Assembly: GCA_015055625.1 (NCBI GenBank)
Contig: SVHU01000001.1
Span: 32,293 to 96,292 of the forward strand
DNA from: Clostridiales bacterium
GTDB taxonomy: Bacteria; Bacillota; Clostridia; Christensenellales; Pumilibacteraceae
Reading direction: 5' to 3'
DNA length: 64,000 nucleotides
Shown: positions 8,264-15,112 of the stretch, in pieces
Position numbering within the stretch: position 1 is the first letter of the stretch
How the letters are laid out: the number at the start of each line of letters is the position of its first letter
Translations under genes and position numbers: made by a program
Notes under the pieces: generated by a model
Databases searched by the model: none
Told to the model about the DNA's origin: nothing
Seen by the model: only the letters and a program-made list of their open reading frames with translations

Positions 8264-8722
8264 TTAAACTTCTGCTGAGTTATTTCCGGTATTAATTTTC
8301 TCTTCAGCTTCGAAGATTGCTTTAACTTTCAACTTTGAAACGTCTTTTTCTGCTACCGTAAGTCTAAACGTTAAAGGATCCTCGGACATGAGCTCAGCAG
8401 TTCCGTAATTATATTCGAAATGGCTAAATGTAAACTCGACGGTACTGCCTTCTATGGTAGGGACTTCTGCCGGCGCCTCAAGCGTAAAATAATAAGTACC
8501 GTTTACTACTAAGGGGTCCGGAAGCTCGAATGTTACACCCTCAATATTACTTGACATCGAATACGAAACTCCGTCTACATTTTGTGTGTATGAACTATCT
8601 GTTTTAGTCATATCTCTTGTTTCTTCCTTAGGACTAAATCCTCCAGCAAGTGCAAAACCTGCAACGCCTACACACGCGCTGACTACCAAAGTAGTCAAAA
8701 TTCCTTTTGTTTTTCTTCTCAT
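8264..8722 (-). CDS. Secreted phage protein with signal peptide, function unknown
   Basis: This 152-residue protein has a classical signal peptide (MRRKTKG, then a hydrophobic core ending GFALAGG) and no later membrane helix. The mature domain is acidic and Ser/Thr/Glu rich with alternating hydrophobics (FTFSHFEYNY, LTFRLTVAEKD), suggesting a beta sandwich. ATG 8722 has CGGAGG 9 nt upstream. It lies between the Arg-rich gene and the pIII-like gene, where filamentous phages keep virion genes. It could be a coat or capping protein, but lacks the membrane span of known major coats. Confidence 0.6.
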   Translation of the reverse strand: MRRKTKGILTTLVVSACVGVAGFALAGGFSPKEETRDMTKTDSSYTQNVDGVSYSMSSNIEGVTFELPDPLVVNGTYYFTLEAPAEVPTIEGSTVEFTFSHFEYNYGTAELMSEDPLTFRLTVAEKDVSKLKVKAIFEAEEKINTGNNSAEV

Positions 8723-8737
8723 TTTTATAACCTCCGA

Positions 8738-8848
8738 TTAATATCTTCTACGTCTTCCGTACCTGTATGTACGTCTTCTACCTGTATAACTGCTTCTTCG
8801 TCTTCTTGTCGTTGATCGAGAACGACTACTTCGTCTAAAAAATGCCAT
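8738..8848 (-). CDS. 36-residue arginine-rich (protamine-like) phage protein
   Basis: A short ORF begins ATGGCATTTTTTAGACG with a strong GGAGGTGCCT ribosome site directly before it, and ends TAA at 8738-8740. The product is 36 residues, of which 16 are Arg and the rest mostly Ser, Thr, Tyr and Gly. The next gene's ribosome site begins at its stop, consistent with an operon. Such a composition implies nucleic-acid binding. A role in condensing or neutralising the packaged ssDNA, like microvirus J protein, is an inference. No equivalent is present in Ff phages. Confidence 0.75.
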   Translation of the reverse strand: MAFFRRSSRSRSTTRRRRSSYTGRRRTYRYGRRRRY

Positions 8849-8969
8849 AGGCACCTCCACAAAAAAATTAGTATTGTATGGGCCGGTTATTTTTAGGCTA
8901 CACACCGGCGACAGCCTTCTACAAATAAGGAGAGAATATGAACACTAGGCAAAACTGCCAAACAAAGAA
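8849..8969. other. Short phage non-coding gap with imperfect hairpin
   Basis: About 120 bases separate the early genes from the structural genes. On the minus strand GGCTGTCGCCGGTG and ACCGGCCC can fold into a GC-rich hairpin, which may be an internal transcription-attenuation or processing signal. A plus-strand peptide of 11 codons preceded by GGAGAG (8938-8973) is present but cannot be supported as a gene. Confidence 0.35.
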
Positions 8970-9311
8970 TTAGTCTTTTTTCTTGCTTTCGTCCTCGTCG
9001 TCTTCTTTTACTTTTACCGGGACAAATTCGCCTTTATAAAAGATTTTTCGGACGAAAGTTTGTAAGTTACCGTTTCGGATTGATACGTCAGCTATAACGT
9101 CAACTGCTTTCATACATTGTAACGTTTCTACGATCTCATGAGGACACCAGAAACTAACTGGTTCTGGAGCGTTGGTTGATAGTCCTTGATACATTTTAGT
9201 CTTGTCGTCGCGTTGTTTCTCGTCTTCGATTACGATTGCTAGAACGTTGTTCTTGTTTGTTTTTGTTGTAGTTCCCATTGCTAAGGGATATGCTTTAATT
9301 AATACTTGCAT
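8970..9311 (-). CDS. Candidate phage ssDNA-binding protein (gV-like role)
   Basis: This 113-residue protein has no recognised signature. It is beta-strand-like in its first 95 residues (VLIKAYPLAMG, VLAIVIEDE, VDVIADVSIRNG, TFVRKIFYKGEFVPVKV) and ends in a strongly acidic/Lys tail (KEDDEDESKKKD), as SSBs often do. Inoviruses need an abundant ssDNA-binding protein, and this is the best candidate by size, fold pattern and early position. It overlaps the upstream gene by 13 nt. The call is inference only. Confidence 0.5.
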   Translation of the reverse strand: MQVLIKAYPLAMGTTTKTNKNNVLAIVIEDEKQRDDKTKMYQGLSTNAPEPVSFWCPHEIVETLQCMKAVDVIADVSIRNGNLQTFVRKIFYKGEFVPVKVKEDDEDESKKKD

Positions 9312-9673
9312 TGTTTTTGCTCCTTCTCAAATTGATAAATAAAATCTTTGCGCCATTGATAAATAATATCTTCGCGCTGTTTGGTAAAAAATTCGTATAT
9401 GTAGTCGATCGTTTCGGATACACTCTTCCTACTCTCCAGAGTTCCAAAACTGGTTATAAGGTGGAAATTCGTCTTGCACGTTCGCTGGCATACAAGGAAA
9501 ACTTCCGGGTGTACTGCTATCTGATATAATACGGTTGAGTAGTTCGGTGTAAAGTGCACGTTGCACCAATTTCTGATACCGTATTTTTCAAGTTTGTATA
9601 CAACGGTGAATAGGTTATACTTCGCTGTAAGTAAGATTTTGTTACGTTCGGGTTCTTGTGGTCGATTTTTCAC
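9299..9673 (-). CDS. Phage early protein of unknown function
   Basis: This 124-residue protein is rich in Tyr, Phe, Lys and Gln with several cysteines (NWCNVHF, LVCQRTCKTNF). No domain is recognised. It starts at GTG 9673 inside the ATGTGA overlap with the preceding gene, so translation is probably coupled, and it overlaps the following gene by 13 nt. The coupled trio behind the operator region suggests a role in replication control or host takeover, but nothing in the sequence shows which. Confidence 0.55.
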   Translation of the reverse strand: MKNRPQEPERNKILLTAKYNLFTVVYKLEKYGIRNWCNVHFTPNYSTVLYQIAVHPEVFLVCQRTCKTNFHLITSFGTLESRKSVSETIDYIYEFFTKQREDIIYQWRKDFIYQFEKEQKQCKY

Positions 9674-9930
9674 ATTATCACCGCGTCAGTTATAATTCTT
9701 CCAATTACATCTCCGTCAAAGTCCTTGATCATCTGATATGCTGGATAAATTCGTCTAGAAAAACTTATTTGATATCCTTCTCCGTCAAAATCTTCTGGAT
9801 CGCCATATCTGTTAAACCAAAACCATAGTAGTAAACGATCTCTTTTAGTTGAATCAGTTCCTGTTGCATTTTTTAATAAAAGCTCATAGTCTTCTCTTTT
9901 TATTGGCTTATATTTTTGTGATTTTTTCAT
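9670..9930 (-). CDS. Phage early protein of unknown function, first gene of the phage operon
   Basis: This 86-residue protein starts with a basic segment (MKKSQKYKPIKREDYELLLKN) followed by aromatic-rich sequence (LLLWFWFNRYGDPEDF). It is the first gene leftward from the divergent control region, with GGAGGAACAAT before its ATG. It is not recognised, and no membrane segment or motif is clear. As the first lytic-side gene it would be directly under control of the repressor at 10135. Confidence 0.55.
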   Translation of the reverse strand: MKKSQKYKPIKREDYELLLKNATGTDSTKRDRLLLWFWFNRYGDPEDFDGEGYQISFSRRIYPAYQMIKDFDGDVIGRIITDAVIM

Positions 9931-9958
9931 TATTGTTCCTCCGTTCCTCTACGTTGTT

Positions 9959-10001
9959 GCCTGGAATTTATTCCGAAGGAACACAGCGAACTCTTCCAGG
10001 C
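9959..10001. other. Hairpin in the phage early leader
   Basis: GCCTGGAA (9959-9966) pairs with TTCCAGGC (9994-10001), and a smaller TTCC-GAA-GGAA hairpin sits inside the loop. It lies in the leader between the operators and the first early gene, so it could regulate the early transcript or be a single-strand origin. The function is unknown. Confidence 0.4.
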
Positions 10002-10025
10002 TTGACGTAAAGTTTATAATTTATT

Positions 10026-10099
10026 ACAGGCTATGCCTGTTATCTAAATTATACTACAGGCAATTCCTGTAAGTCAAGCTTTTTACAGGCATTTCCTGT
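10026..10099. promoter_or_regulatory. Three palindromic operators of the phage repressor
   Basis: ACAGG-n5-CCTGT occurs three times: 10026-10040, 10056-10070 and 10085-10099, spaced 30 and 29 bp. They lie between the leftward phage operon and the rightward Xre-type gene. Regular near-three-helical-turn spacing on one DNA face is typical of a cooperative lysogeny repressor. Binding by the 10135 product is inferred from position. Confidence 0.75.
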
Positions 10100-10134
10100 A
10101 AAATTATATAAAAAATTTTAATAAGGAGTACTTT

Positions 10135-10413
10135 ATGATAGAATTAAATGCTATAAGAACTAAAATTTGCGAAGCTATTAAACAATCTGGCTTAACTCAA
10201 ACTGAACTTGCAAAACGCATAGGAGTGGTTCAACAAACAATCAATCAATACATATCTGGAAGAGCTTTACCAGCGCTGGATACGTTTGCGACGTTATGCG
10301 AAATTCTCGATCTGGATGCGAACGAGATCCTTTGCATCAGAAGATCCGAAAGCGATAGAATTAAATATAGTCAAAATTATTTCGGTAATAATATTGAAGT
10401 GCATAACAAGTAA
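10135..10413 (+). CDS. Xre/Cro-type repressor of the inovirus
   Basis: This 92-residue protein has an N-terminal helix-turn-helix (about residues 18-40: LTQTELAKRIGV, then QQTINQYISGR) followed by the usual LPALDTFATLCEILDLDANEIL helix of the family. A short C-terminal tail may aid dimerisation. It is the only phage gene on the plus strand, divergent from the replication/structural operon. Three ACAGG-n5-CCTGT operators overlap its promoter region, the third lying 36 bp from its start, so autoregulation is likely. AAGGAGT precedes ATG 10135. It ends in its own terminator just inside attR. Confidence 0.85.
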   Translation: MIELNAIRTKICEAIKQSGLTQTELAKRIGVVQQTINQYISGRALPALDTFATLCEILDLDANEILCIRRSESDRIKYSQNYFGNNIEVHNK

Positions 10414-10442
10414 AAAAAAGCAGGGTTCGCCCTGCTTTTTGT
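10414..10442 (+). terminator. Terminator of the phage repressor gene
   Basis: AAAAAAGCAGGG-TTCG-CCCTGCTTTTT gives a tight stem with a stable TTCG loop and flanking A/T runs immediately after the stop codon. Confidence 0.9.
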
Positions 10443-10536
10443 CTTGATAAGAACACAACCGTATTTTAAAGTACGCTTGCATATTTTGTTATGTTACACT
10501 ACGTTTTATTCCTGGTGCAAGGTGGGGTAAAAATCT

Positions 10537-10571
10537 AAACCGTGATTTTACGCATAGTTTATTCTCCGTCC
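10537..10571. other. attR: hybrid dif-like site with one weak arm
   Basis: This direct repeat of 4169-4203 has one mismatch, at 10564. Right of the CCGTGA core is the strong arm TTTTACGCATAGTTTATT, and left of it is an unrelated, arm-poor sequence (GTAAAAATCTAAA). The left side would be phage DNA and the right side the original host half-dif. Joining the attL left arm to this right arm rebuilds a nearly symmetrical dif. Confidence 0.75.
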
Positions 10572-10834
10572 ATTCGCGTAAAAATTTTACTCCGTCTAAT
10601 TTTTGAGAAAATTTTAATGGTTAATTTCCGTTATTATATTATTACTCCGTTTAATGTTTGTATAGCGTAAACTTTTTATTGATTTATTTTTGCTCTCTCT
10701 TATTGATGAATTACTTCATTATTTTTTTGAAGAAATTACATTTTACTTCTTTATTGCTTATTTTATTCCGTTTATATTAATAAAAAAAAACGCAACGTTA
10801 TTTTTTTAACGGTTGCGTTTTTTACTACTTTGTT
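10572..10834. other. Host intergenic region right of dif, with a terminator
   Basis: This AT-rich region has no gene. It holds TTTTACTCCGT (10585-10595) and ATTACTCCGT (10641-10650), inverted copies of a word found left of dif. A terminator hairpin at 10784-10823 (CGCAAC...GGTTGCG flanked by A and T runs) serves the minus-strand gene starting at 12739. Confidence 0.6.
10784..10823 (-). terminator. Terminator downstream of the glycosidase-like gene
   Basis: AAAAAACGCAACGTTA pairs with TTAACGGTTGCGTTTTTT (one bulge). It lies just past the stop codon at 10835, with runs of A and T that allow termination on either strand. Confidence 0.8.
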
Positions 10835-12739
10835 TTAGTCAAAAACCTCAAAGCATACGTACTTAAACGGCGGAATATCGTTATCTAAAACTACTTTATC
10901 GTTTACTATCTTTCCGCTACTGTTTAGGAATTTTATTTCCGAGTATTCCTTATCGAGAATAATTTCGGGGTTTATAATCTCGTCTGGATAACAGTTGAAT
11001 ACTCCTACTTTTAGCGAATTTATTGTGCGCTTGCATAGTAAATAGGTGTCGGGATTTTTACGAATTTTTGCAGGAAGTTTTTTATCGGAAATCCATTCCA
11101 CTCCGTTAATAATTTGCTCTTCTCTATAATAATTTGCTTTAAGTACTGATTTTGCAAGAAGTTCTTCAGTGAAGAATGTAAAGACTAAGAACTTTTTACC
11201 TTCGTTATTTGTATATCTGTAAGCAGTTATAACGTCTTTTCCGTCATGATTTACGTACGAGAGAATTTCGATATTTTTATTAAAATTAGCTTGCAAAATG
11301 CGGAAATTCCCAGTATATAGGAGCTTACCTTGTTGATAATTTTCGCTATTAAACGATACGTAGTCGCACTTAAGTATTTTGTTAATGCCTACGTCAACAC
11401 CGCGTTCTGTGAGTATTTTTGCTCCGTTTCCGTCTAAAATTGCTCCGTTTTTAATTGCGCTTAAATCCACGTGTCGTGCGTGTTCGCCTGCAATAAACGC
11501 CGTTATACCATCGTTATCATAAGTGGTTGGAACGTTATTTCCAGATAAAAAGTCGCCGTGAGCATAGGGTAAAGCGTTCATATATACTTCAGGTGTGTAG
11601 TTTTCCAAAACTTCCGTATCTTTTAGATTGTGGGGATAAGAATAAACCCTTACGCCTTCAATTTCTCCACCCTTAAAGAATTCTTCCACTTTTTTTAGCA
11701 TTGGCAAAGCTTTGATATGAGAATTAAAATATCCTGTTTCGTACTCGAATGGTGTGGAATAATCGGAAATATATTTTAGTATGCAATCGTATTTTCCATC
11801 AGCTCGCAATATTGCGTCAAAAATTTCAGTCCACGTTGCAGGACAACGGTATCTTGGCCTGGGATATGTGTCGCCTTCTGATAAAAATTCGATATCGTTA
11901 GCATCTTTGCAGAATGAATAAAACATTCTTTCTTGATCAATCACCTTAGAAAATGACCTACATTCGCCATAATGATAGGTGTATGGTGCACCTAAAAGTC
12001 TTAAAATAGGCTTATTGCCTTCTCCTGCCATAAGTCTAGAAATACCAAGCACGTCTGCTCCGTCTAAATACCAAGGCGATCCTGCAGAACAAAATGCTAC
12101 GCGGGTTTTAGGATTAACTTCATCGATTGCTCTTCTTATGGCTTGTGCGTATCTTTTTAAGCCTTCACCTTGCGCTTTTATCCAGGCGTTGCGGTATTTG
12201 TTGGGTTTTCCTGTAAAAGCATATTTTTCAATGTGCTCGCGAGTGATTGTTTCGCCAGCAATATCGCTCATAAGATTAAGATGATATTTACAACAGCAAT
12301 TTATCTTACCATCTCTTTGCGACATTCTAAAATCATCGTCTAAAACTAAAGTTTTTACACCTGTTTGAGCTATTCTTTTGTATAATTTACAGGTGGTTTT
12401 TACAAAATCAGGATCTAATGGACAATAATTTCCCGATATTGTTTCACCTTTTATTGACGTAATCTCTGTAAAGTTAAACGTTTGTTTTACGTCGTGTGAA
12501 AGCACTCCGCCGTGTCCAATATATGCGTTTGTCCAACAAGTTGTTTCTATATTGTTAGAAGTTAGAAAATCACTGTTTTCTTTTAGTATTTCAAATTCTT
12601 TTTCTTCGGCGTATAATTTTTCATTTGCCATAAAAACAAGAAAAACACGGTCTATTTCTCCTTTTTTAAGATAATCCAAGACAGTGTATTTGTTTTGTTG
12701 CGTAATGATATTATAATTCATAGGTACGCTTGTTTTCAT
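10835..12739 (-). CDS. Glycoside-hydrolase-like TIM-barrel protein, uncharacterised
   Basis: This 634-residue cytoplasmic protein lacks a signal peptide. The first third looks like a TIM barrel with a TLVLDDDFRM strand followed by a CCCKYHL motif, the layout of uncharacterised glycosidase-like proteins in which a DDDFR strand precedes a Cys-rich loop. FCSAGSPWY, FLSEGDTYPRPRY and a mid-protein EHARHVD segment follow. The last 200 residues resemble the beta domains after GH42-like barrels. Substrate is unknown. ATG 12739 is chosen, not the in-frame start at 12784, because GGGAGG lies just upstream and the promoter -10 is at 12775-12780. It is monocistronic, with a palindrome in its leader suggesting substrate-dependent control. 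Confidence 0.5.
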   Translation of the reverse strand: MKTSVPMNYNIITQQNKYTVLDYLKKGEIDRVFLVFMANEKLYAEEKEFEILKENSDFLTSNNIETTCWTNAYIGHGGVLSHDVKQTFNFTEITSIKGETISGNYCPLDPDFVKTTCKLYKRIAQTGVKTLVLDDDFRMSQRDGKINCCCKYHLNLMSDIAGETITREHIEKYAFTGKPNKYRNAWIKAQGEGLKRYAQAIRRAIDEVNPKTRVAFCSAGSPWYLDGADVLGISRLMAGEGNKPILRLLGAPYTYHYGECRSFSKVIDQERMFYSFCKDANDIEFLSEGDTYPRPRYRCPATWTEIFDAILRADGKYDCILKYISDYSTPFEYETGYFNSHIKALPMLKKVEEFFKGGEIEGVRVYSYPHNLKDTEVLENYTPEVYMNALPYAHGDFLSGNNVPTTYDNDGITAFIAGEHARHVDLSAIKNGAILDGNGAKILTERGVDVGINKILKCDYVSFNSENYQQGKLLYTGNFRILQANFNKNIEILSYVNHDGKDVITAYRYTNNEGKKFLVFTFFTEELLAKSVLKANYYREEQIINGVEWISDKKLPAKIRKNPDTYLLCKRTINSLKVGVFNCYPDEIINPEIILDKEYSEIKFLNSSGKIVNDKVVLDNDIPPFKYVCFEVFD

Positions 12740-12756
12740 TATTTTTCCTCCCAATA

Positions 12757-12803
12757 TTATTGAGCAATAAATACAGTATAACACGTATTAATAGAAAAAT
12801 CAA
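12757..12803 (-). promoter_or_regulatory. Promoter and candidate operator of the glycosidase-like gene
   Basis: TTGATT (12798-12803), a 17-bp spacer and TATACT (12775-12780) form a sigma-A promoter. A perfect 14-bp palindrome, TTATTG-AG-CAATAA (12757-12770), sits between the promoter and the ribosome site and is placed to act as a repressor operator. Confidence 0.65.
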
Positions 12804-12861
12804 TAGGAAAATCAGACAAAATTATGTTAATTTTGGACGCGTTGCGTTTGCTTAAGTATAT

Positions 12862-12894
12862 AAAAAAAGCGCGTTCTTTTATAAGATGCGCGCT
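12862..12894 (-). terminator. Terminator after the Met-gamma-lyase-family gene
   Basis: On the minus strand AGCGCG...CGCGCT is followed by seven T residues, 12 bp after the stop at 12906. It ends the miaB-mutS-mutL-miaA-lyase transcript. Confidence 0.8.
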
Positions 12895-12905
12895 AATTTA
12901 ATAAT

Positions 12906-14129
12906 TTAGTTAACTCCTAAAAGTTCTAAACATTTTTTGAGGGCTAGTTTTGCGTGTTCGTACGTTAAGCTGCCTTGAAAATATGCGATATATGGCTTTT
13001 TAATGGGAGAGTCAGCGCTCATTTCAATTGATGCGCCTTGAACAAAAGTCCCTGCTGCCATTATAACTTGGTGGTTATATCCGGGCATATCCCATGGTTC
13101 GGGTGTTACAAAACTGTCAATGGGTGAGCAGGCTTGTATTGCTTGACAAAATTTAATAAGTTCGTCTGCTTCGTTAAACTCGATAGAAGTTATGATATCA
13201 GAACCAATTTTGTTTGGGGCTGGTAAAACTTTATAGCCAAGCTTAGAAAATACGGAGCTGAAAAGCAATGAGGCTTTAATTGCTTGAGAAACTACGTGAG
13301 GAGCTAGGAATAATCCTTGATAAAAATATTGATAAGTAGAAAGATATGAGCCTACCTCCATTCCTATTCCTGGGGCTGTAAGTCTACCAGCTATCAAGTC
13401 TACGTATTTTTCTTTTCCAGCAATATATCCGCCTGTTGGGGCAAGTCCTCCACCAGGGTTTTTAATAAGAGAACCAACAACAATATCGGCGCCAACGTCA
13501 GACGGTTCGATAATGTCAACAAATTCCCCATAGCAGTTATCTACCATTATTGCAACGTCAGGCTTAATCTTCTTTACAAAGGAAATAATATCTTCAAACT
13601 CGCTCATTGTAAGAGCATTTCTCCAAGAGTATCCTCTTGATCGTTGTATTGCAATCATTTTAGGATTATGCTCTTTTATGGCTTTGGATATCGCTTCTTT
13701 ATCAAAACTTCCATCTGCTTTTAGTTCTGTTTGTGAAAAAGAAATTCCAAAATCTTTTAGCGAACCTATGTCTTTTCCGCCAATTACGTTTTCTAGAGTG
13801 TCGTAAGGTGTTCCTGAAATATACAAAAGTGTGTCGTTTGGTCTTAAAATTCCAAAAAGCGCCAATGTAAGAGCGTGTGTTCCGTTTGCAATAAGAGGGG
13901 AAACTATTGCTTTTTCAGTATGAAAAACATCAGCAAATAAATCACAAAGCGTATCTCTTCCTATGTCGTCATAACCATATCCACTGGTTGGTGCAAAATG
14001 TCTGAGAGCAATTCTGTTGTTTTGAAACGCGTTTAATACTTTTTCTTGGTTGTAAAGAGCTGTATTTTCTACTGTCTTAAATGATTTTTCCAACTCTTTT
14101 TCACATTCATTAATAATGTCAATAATCAT
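12906..14129 (-). CDS. Methionine gamma-lyase family PLP enzyme (YnbB/aluminium-resistance type)
   Basis: This 407-residue fold-type I PLP enzyme belongs to the family once called aluminium-resistance proteins. The N-terminal HFAPTSGYGYDDIGRDTL motif is typical, ISGTPYDTLENVIGGKD follows, and the PLP lysine is in VGSLIKNPGGG near residue 220. A conserved MVDNCYGEF carries the PLP-contacting Asp. The reaction in vivo is not established; C-S lyase activity is assumed from fold. It follows miaA with a 53-bp gap, the same neighbourhood as ynbB near miaA/hfq in Bacillus. Confidence 0.9.
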   Translation of the reverse strand: MIIDIINECEKELEKSFKTVENTALYNQEKVLNAFQNNRIALRHFAPTSGYGYDDIGRDTLCDLFADVFHTEKAIVSPLIANGTHALTLALFGILRPNDTLLYISGTPYDTLENVIGGKDIGSLKDFGISFSQTELKADGSFDKEAISKAIKEHNPKMIAIQRSRGYSWRNALTMSEFEDIISFVKKIKPDVAIMVDNCYGEFVDIIEPSDVGADIVVGSLIKNPGGGLAPTGGYIAGKEKYVDLIAGRLTAPGIGMEVGSYLSTYQYFYQGLFLAPHVVSQAIKASLLFSSVFSKLGYKVLPAPNKIGSDIITSIEFNEADELIKFCQAIQACSPIDSFVTPEPWDMPGYNHQVIMAAGTFVQGASIEMSADSPIKKPYIAYFQGSLTYEHAKLALKKCLELLGVN

Positions 14130-14182
14130 AAGAATTTCCTTTATTTTTGTTAAAATAGTGCAATTATGTCTAGCATAGTACT

Positions 14183-15112
14183 TTATTTTGAGGCAAAATT
14201 TTCAATAATTGATGTAATTTTATTAATTTCAGAAGCGTCAATAAAGTGTTTATTATTATGCTTTATCCATCTAAAAAAAGTCATTTGTCGCTTTGCATAA
14301 TTGCGTGAATTTTTCTTTACCTCTTCTATTGCCTCGTCTAGTGACGTTTCGTTTTTTAGATACTTTACTACCTCTTTATATCCGATTGCTTGCATTGATT
14401 GACAATTTTCATACTGAATAAATGATTTAACTTCGTCAACAAGTCCAAGTGAGAACATTTTATCAACTCTTGCATTTATCTTTTTATATAGTTCTTCTCT
14501 GTCTTTTGTGATAACTAGCATTAATACGTCGTATTCGCTTTCTTCCGATGCTAAAGCAACTTCGCTTTTGGGCTTTCCTGTTGTTTCGTAAATTTCAATT
14601 GCGCGAATAAGTCTTTTAACGTCATTGCGGTTTATTTTTTCTGCAGATATTGGATCTATACTTTTTAGTGATTCGTAAATAAAATCAGCGCCTTTTTCAT
14701 TGTATAAATTATTCCATTTTTCTCTTACTTCATCATTTTTTGCTGATGTGGAAAAATTATAACCGTTAATTAGTCCGTTTAGATAAAAACCCGTACCGCC
14801 CACTACGATTGGAATTTTATTTTGTAAATTTAGTTTTGAAATAATAACTTTTGTTTGCTCAACGTAATCGCTTACAGAATATTCGTCATAAGGTTCAACA
14901 ATGTCCAACATATGATGAACTACACCGTCTTTTTCTTCCTCGGTAATTTTACCTGTGCCAATATCCAGCCCTTTATATATTTGCATTGAATCGGCGCTGA
15001 TAATTTCGGTGTTAAGCATTTTTGCTATTTTTACCGCAAGATCACTTTTACCAACGGCAGTAGGGCCTGTTATTATTATGATTTTAGGTTTCAGACAATT
15101 CTCTTGAACCAC
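14183..15112 (-). CDS. miaA: tRNA dimethylallyltransferase
   Basis: This 309-residue enzyme transfers dimethylallyl to N6 of A37 in tRNAs reading UNN codons. The P-loop GPTAVGKSDLAVK is at residues 15-27, the substrate motif DSMQIYKGLDIGT follows, and GGTGFYLNGL and the FRWIKHNNKHF C-terminus are typical. The start is GTG 15112 with GAGGTAG upstream, overlapping the end of mutL by 22 nt. MiaB, which thiolates the same base, is encoded upstream in the same operon, so the cluster supplies both steps of ms2i6A37 formation. Confidence 0.97.
   Translation of the reverse strand: MVQENCLKPKIIIITGPTAVGKSDLAVKIAKMLNTEIISADSMQIYKGLDIGTGKITEEEKDGVVHHMLDIVEPYDEYSVSDYVEQTKVIISKLNLQNKIPIVVGGTGFYLNGLINGYNFSTSAKNDEVREKWNNLYNEKGADFIYESLKSIDPISAEKINRNDVKRLIRAIEIYETTGKPKSEVALASEESEYDVLMLVITKDREELYKKINARVDKMFSLGLVDEVKSFIQYENCQSMQAIGYKEVVKYLKNETSLDEAIEEVKKNSRNYAKRQMTFFRWIKHNNKHFIDASEINKITSIIENFASK

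Larger units (their letters stand above)
4169..10571. mobile_element. Integrated inovirus (filamentous phage) prophage, about 6.37 kb
   Basis: Direct repeats 4169-4203 and 10537-10571 (34 of 35 identical, offset 6368) bound a compact module. Its order on the minus strand is three early genes, a 36-residue Arg-rich protein, secreted/membrane proteins, a Zot-like ATPase, a GC-rich hairpin region and a HUH Rep, with a divergent repressor at the right end. Rep plus Zot plus small membrane proteins in 6-7 kb is diagnostic of Inoviridae-type phages. No integrase lies inside, which fits use of host Xer. All genes look intact, so the element could be active; infectivity is not shown. Confidence 0.85.

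Noticed and set aside
8938-8973. Plus-strand 11-codon peptide with GGAGAG before it
   Set aside because: Too short, antisense to the phage operon, and overlaps the 3' end of the 113-residue gene.
10026-10099. CRISPR-like short repeats
   Set aside because: Three 15-bp palindromes at 30-bp spacing in a divergent promoter are operators; there are too few units and no cas genes.
10294-10482. Minus-strand ORF opposite the phage repressor
   Set aside because: It covers the repressor and its terminator in antisense and has no ribosome site; it is a shadow frame.
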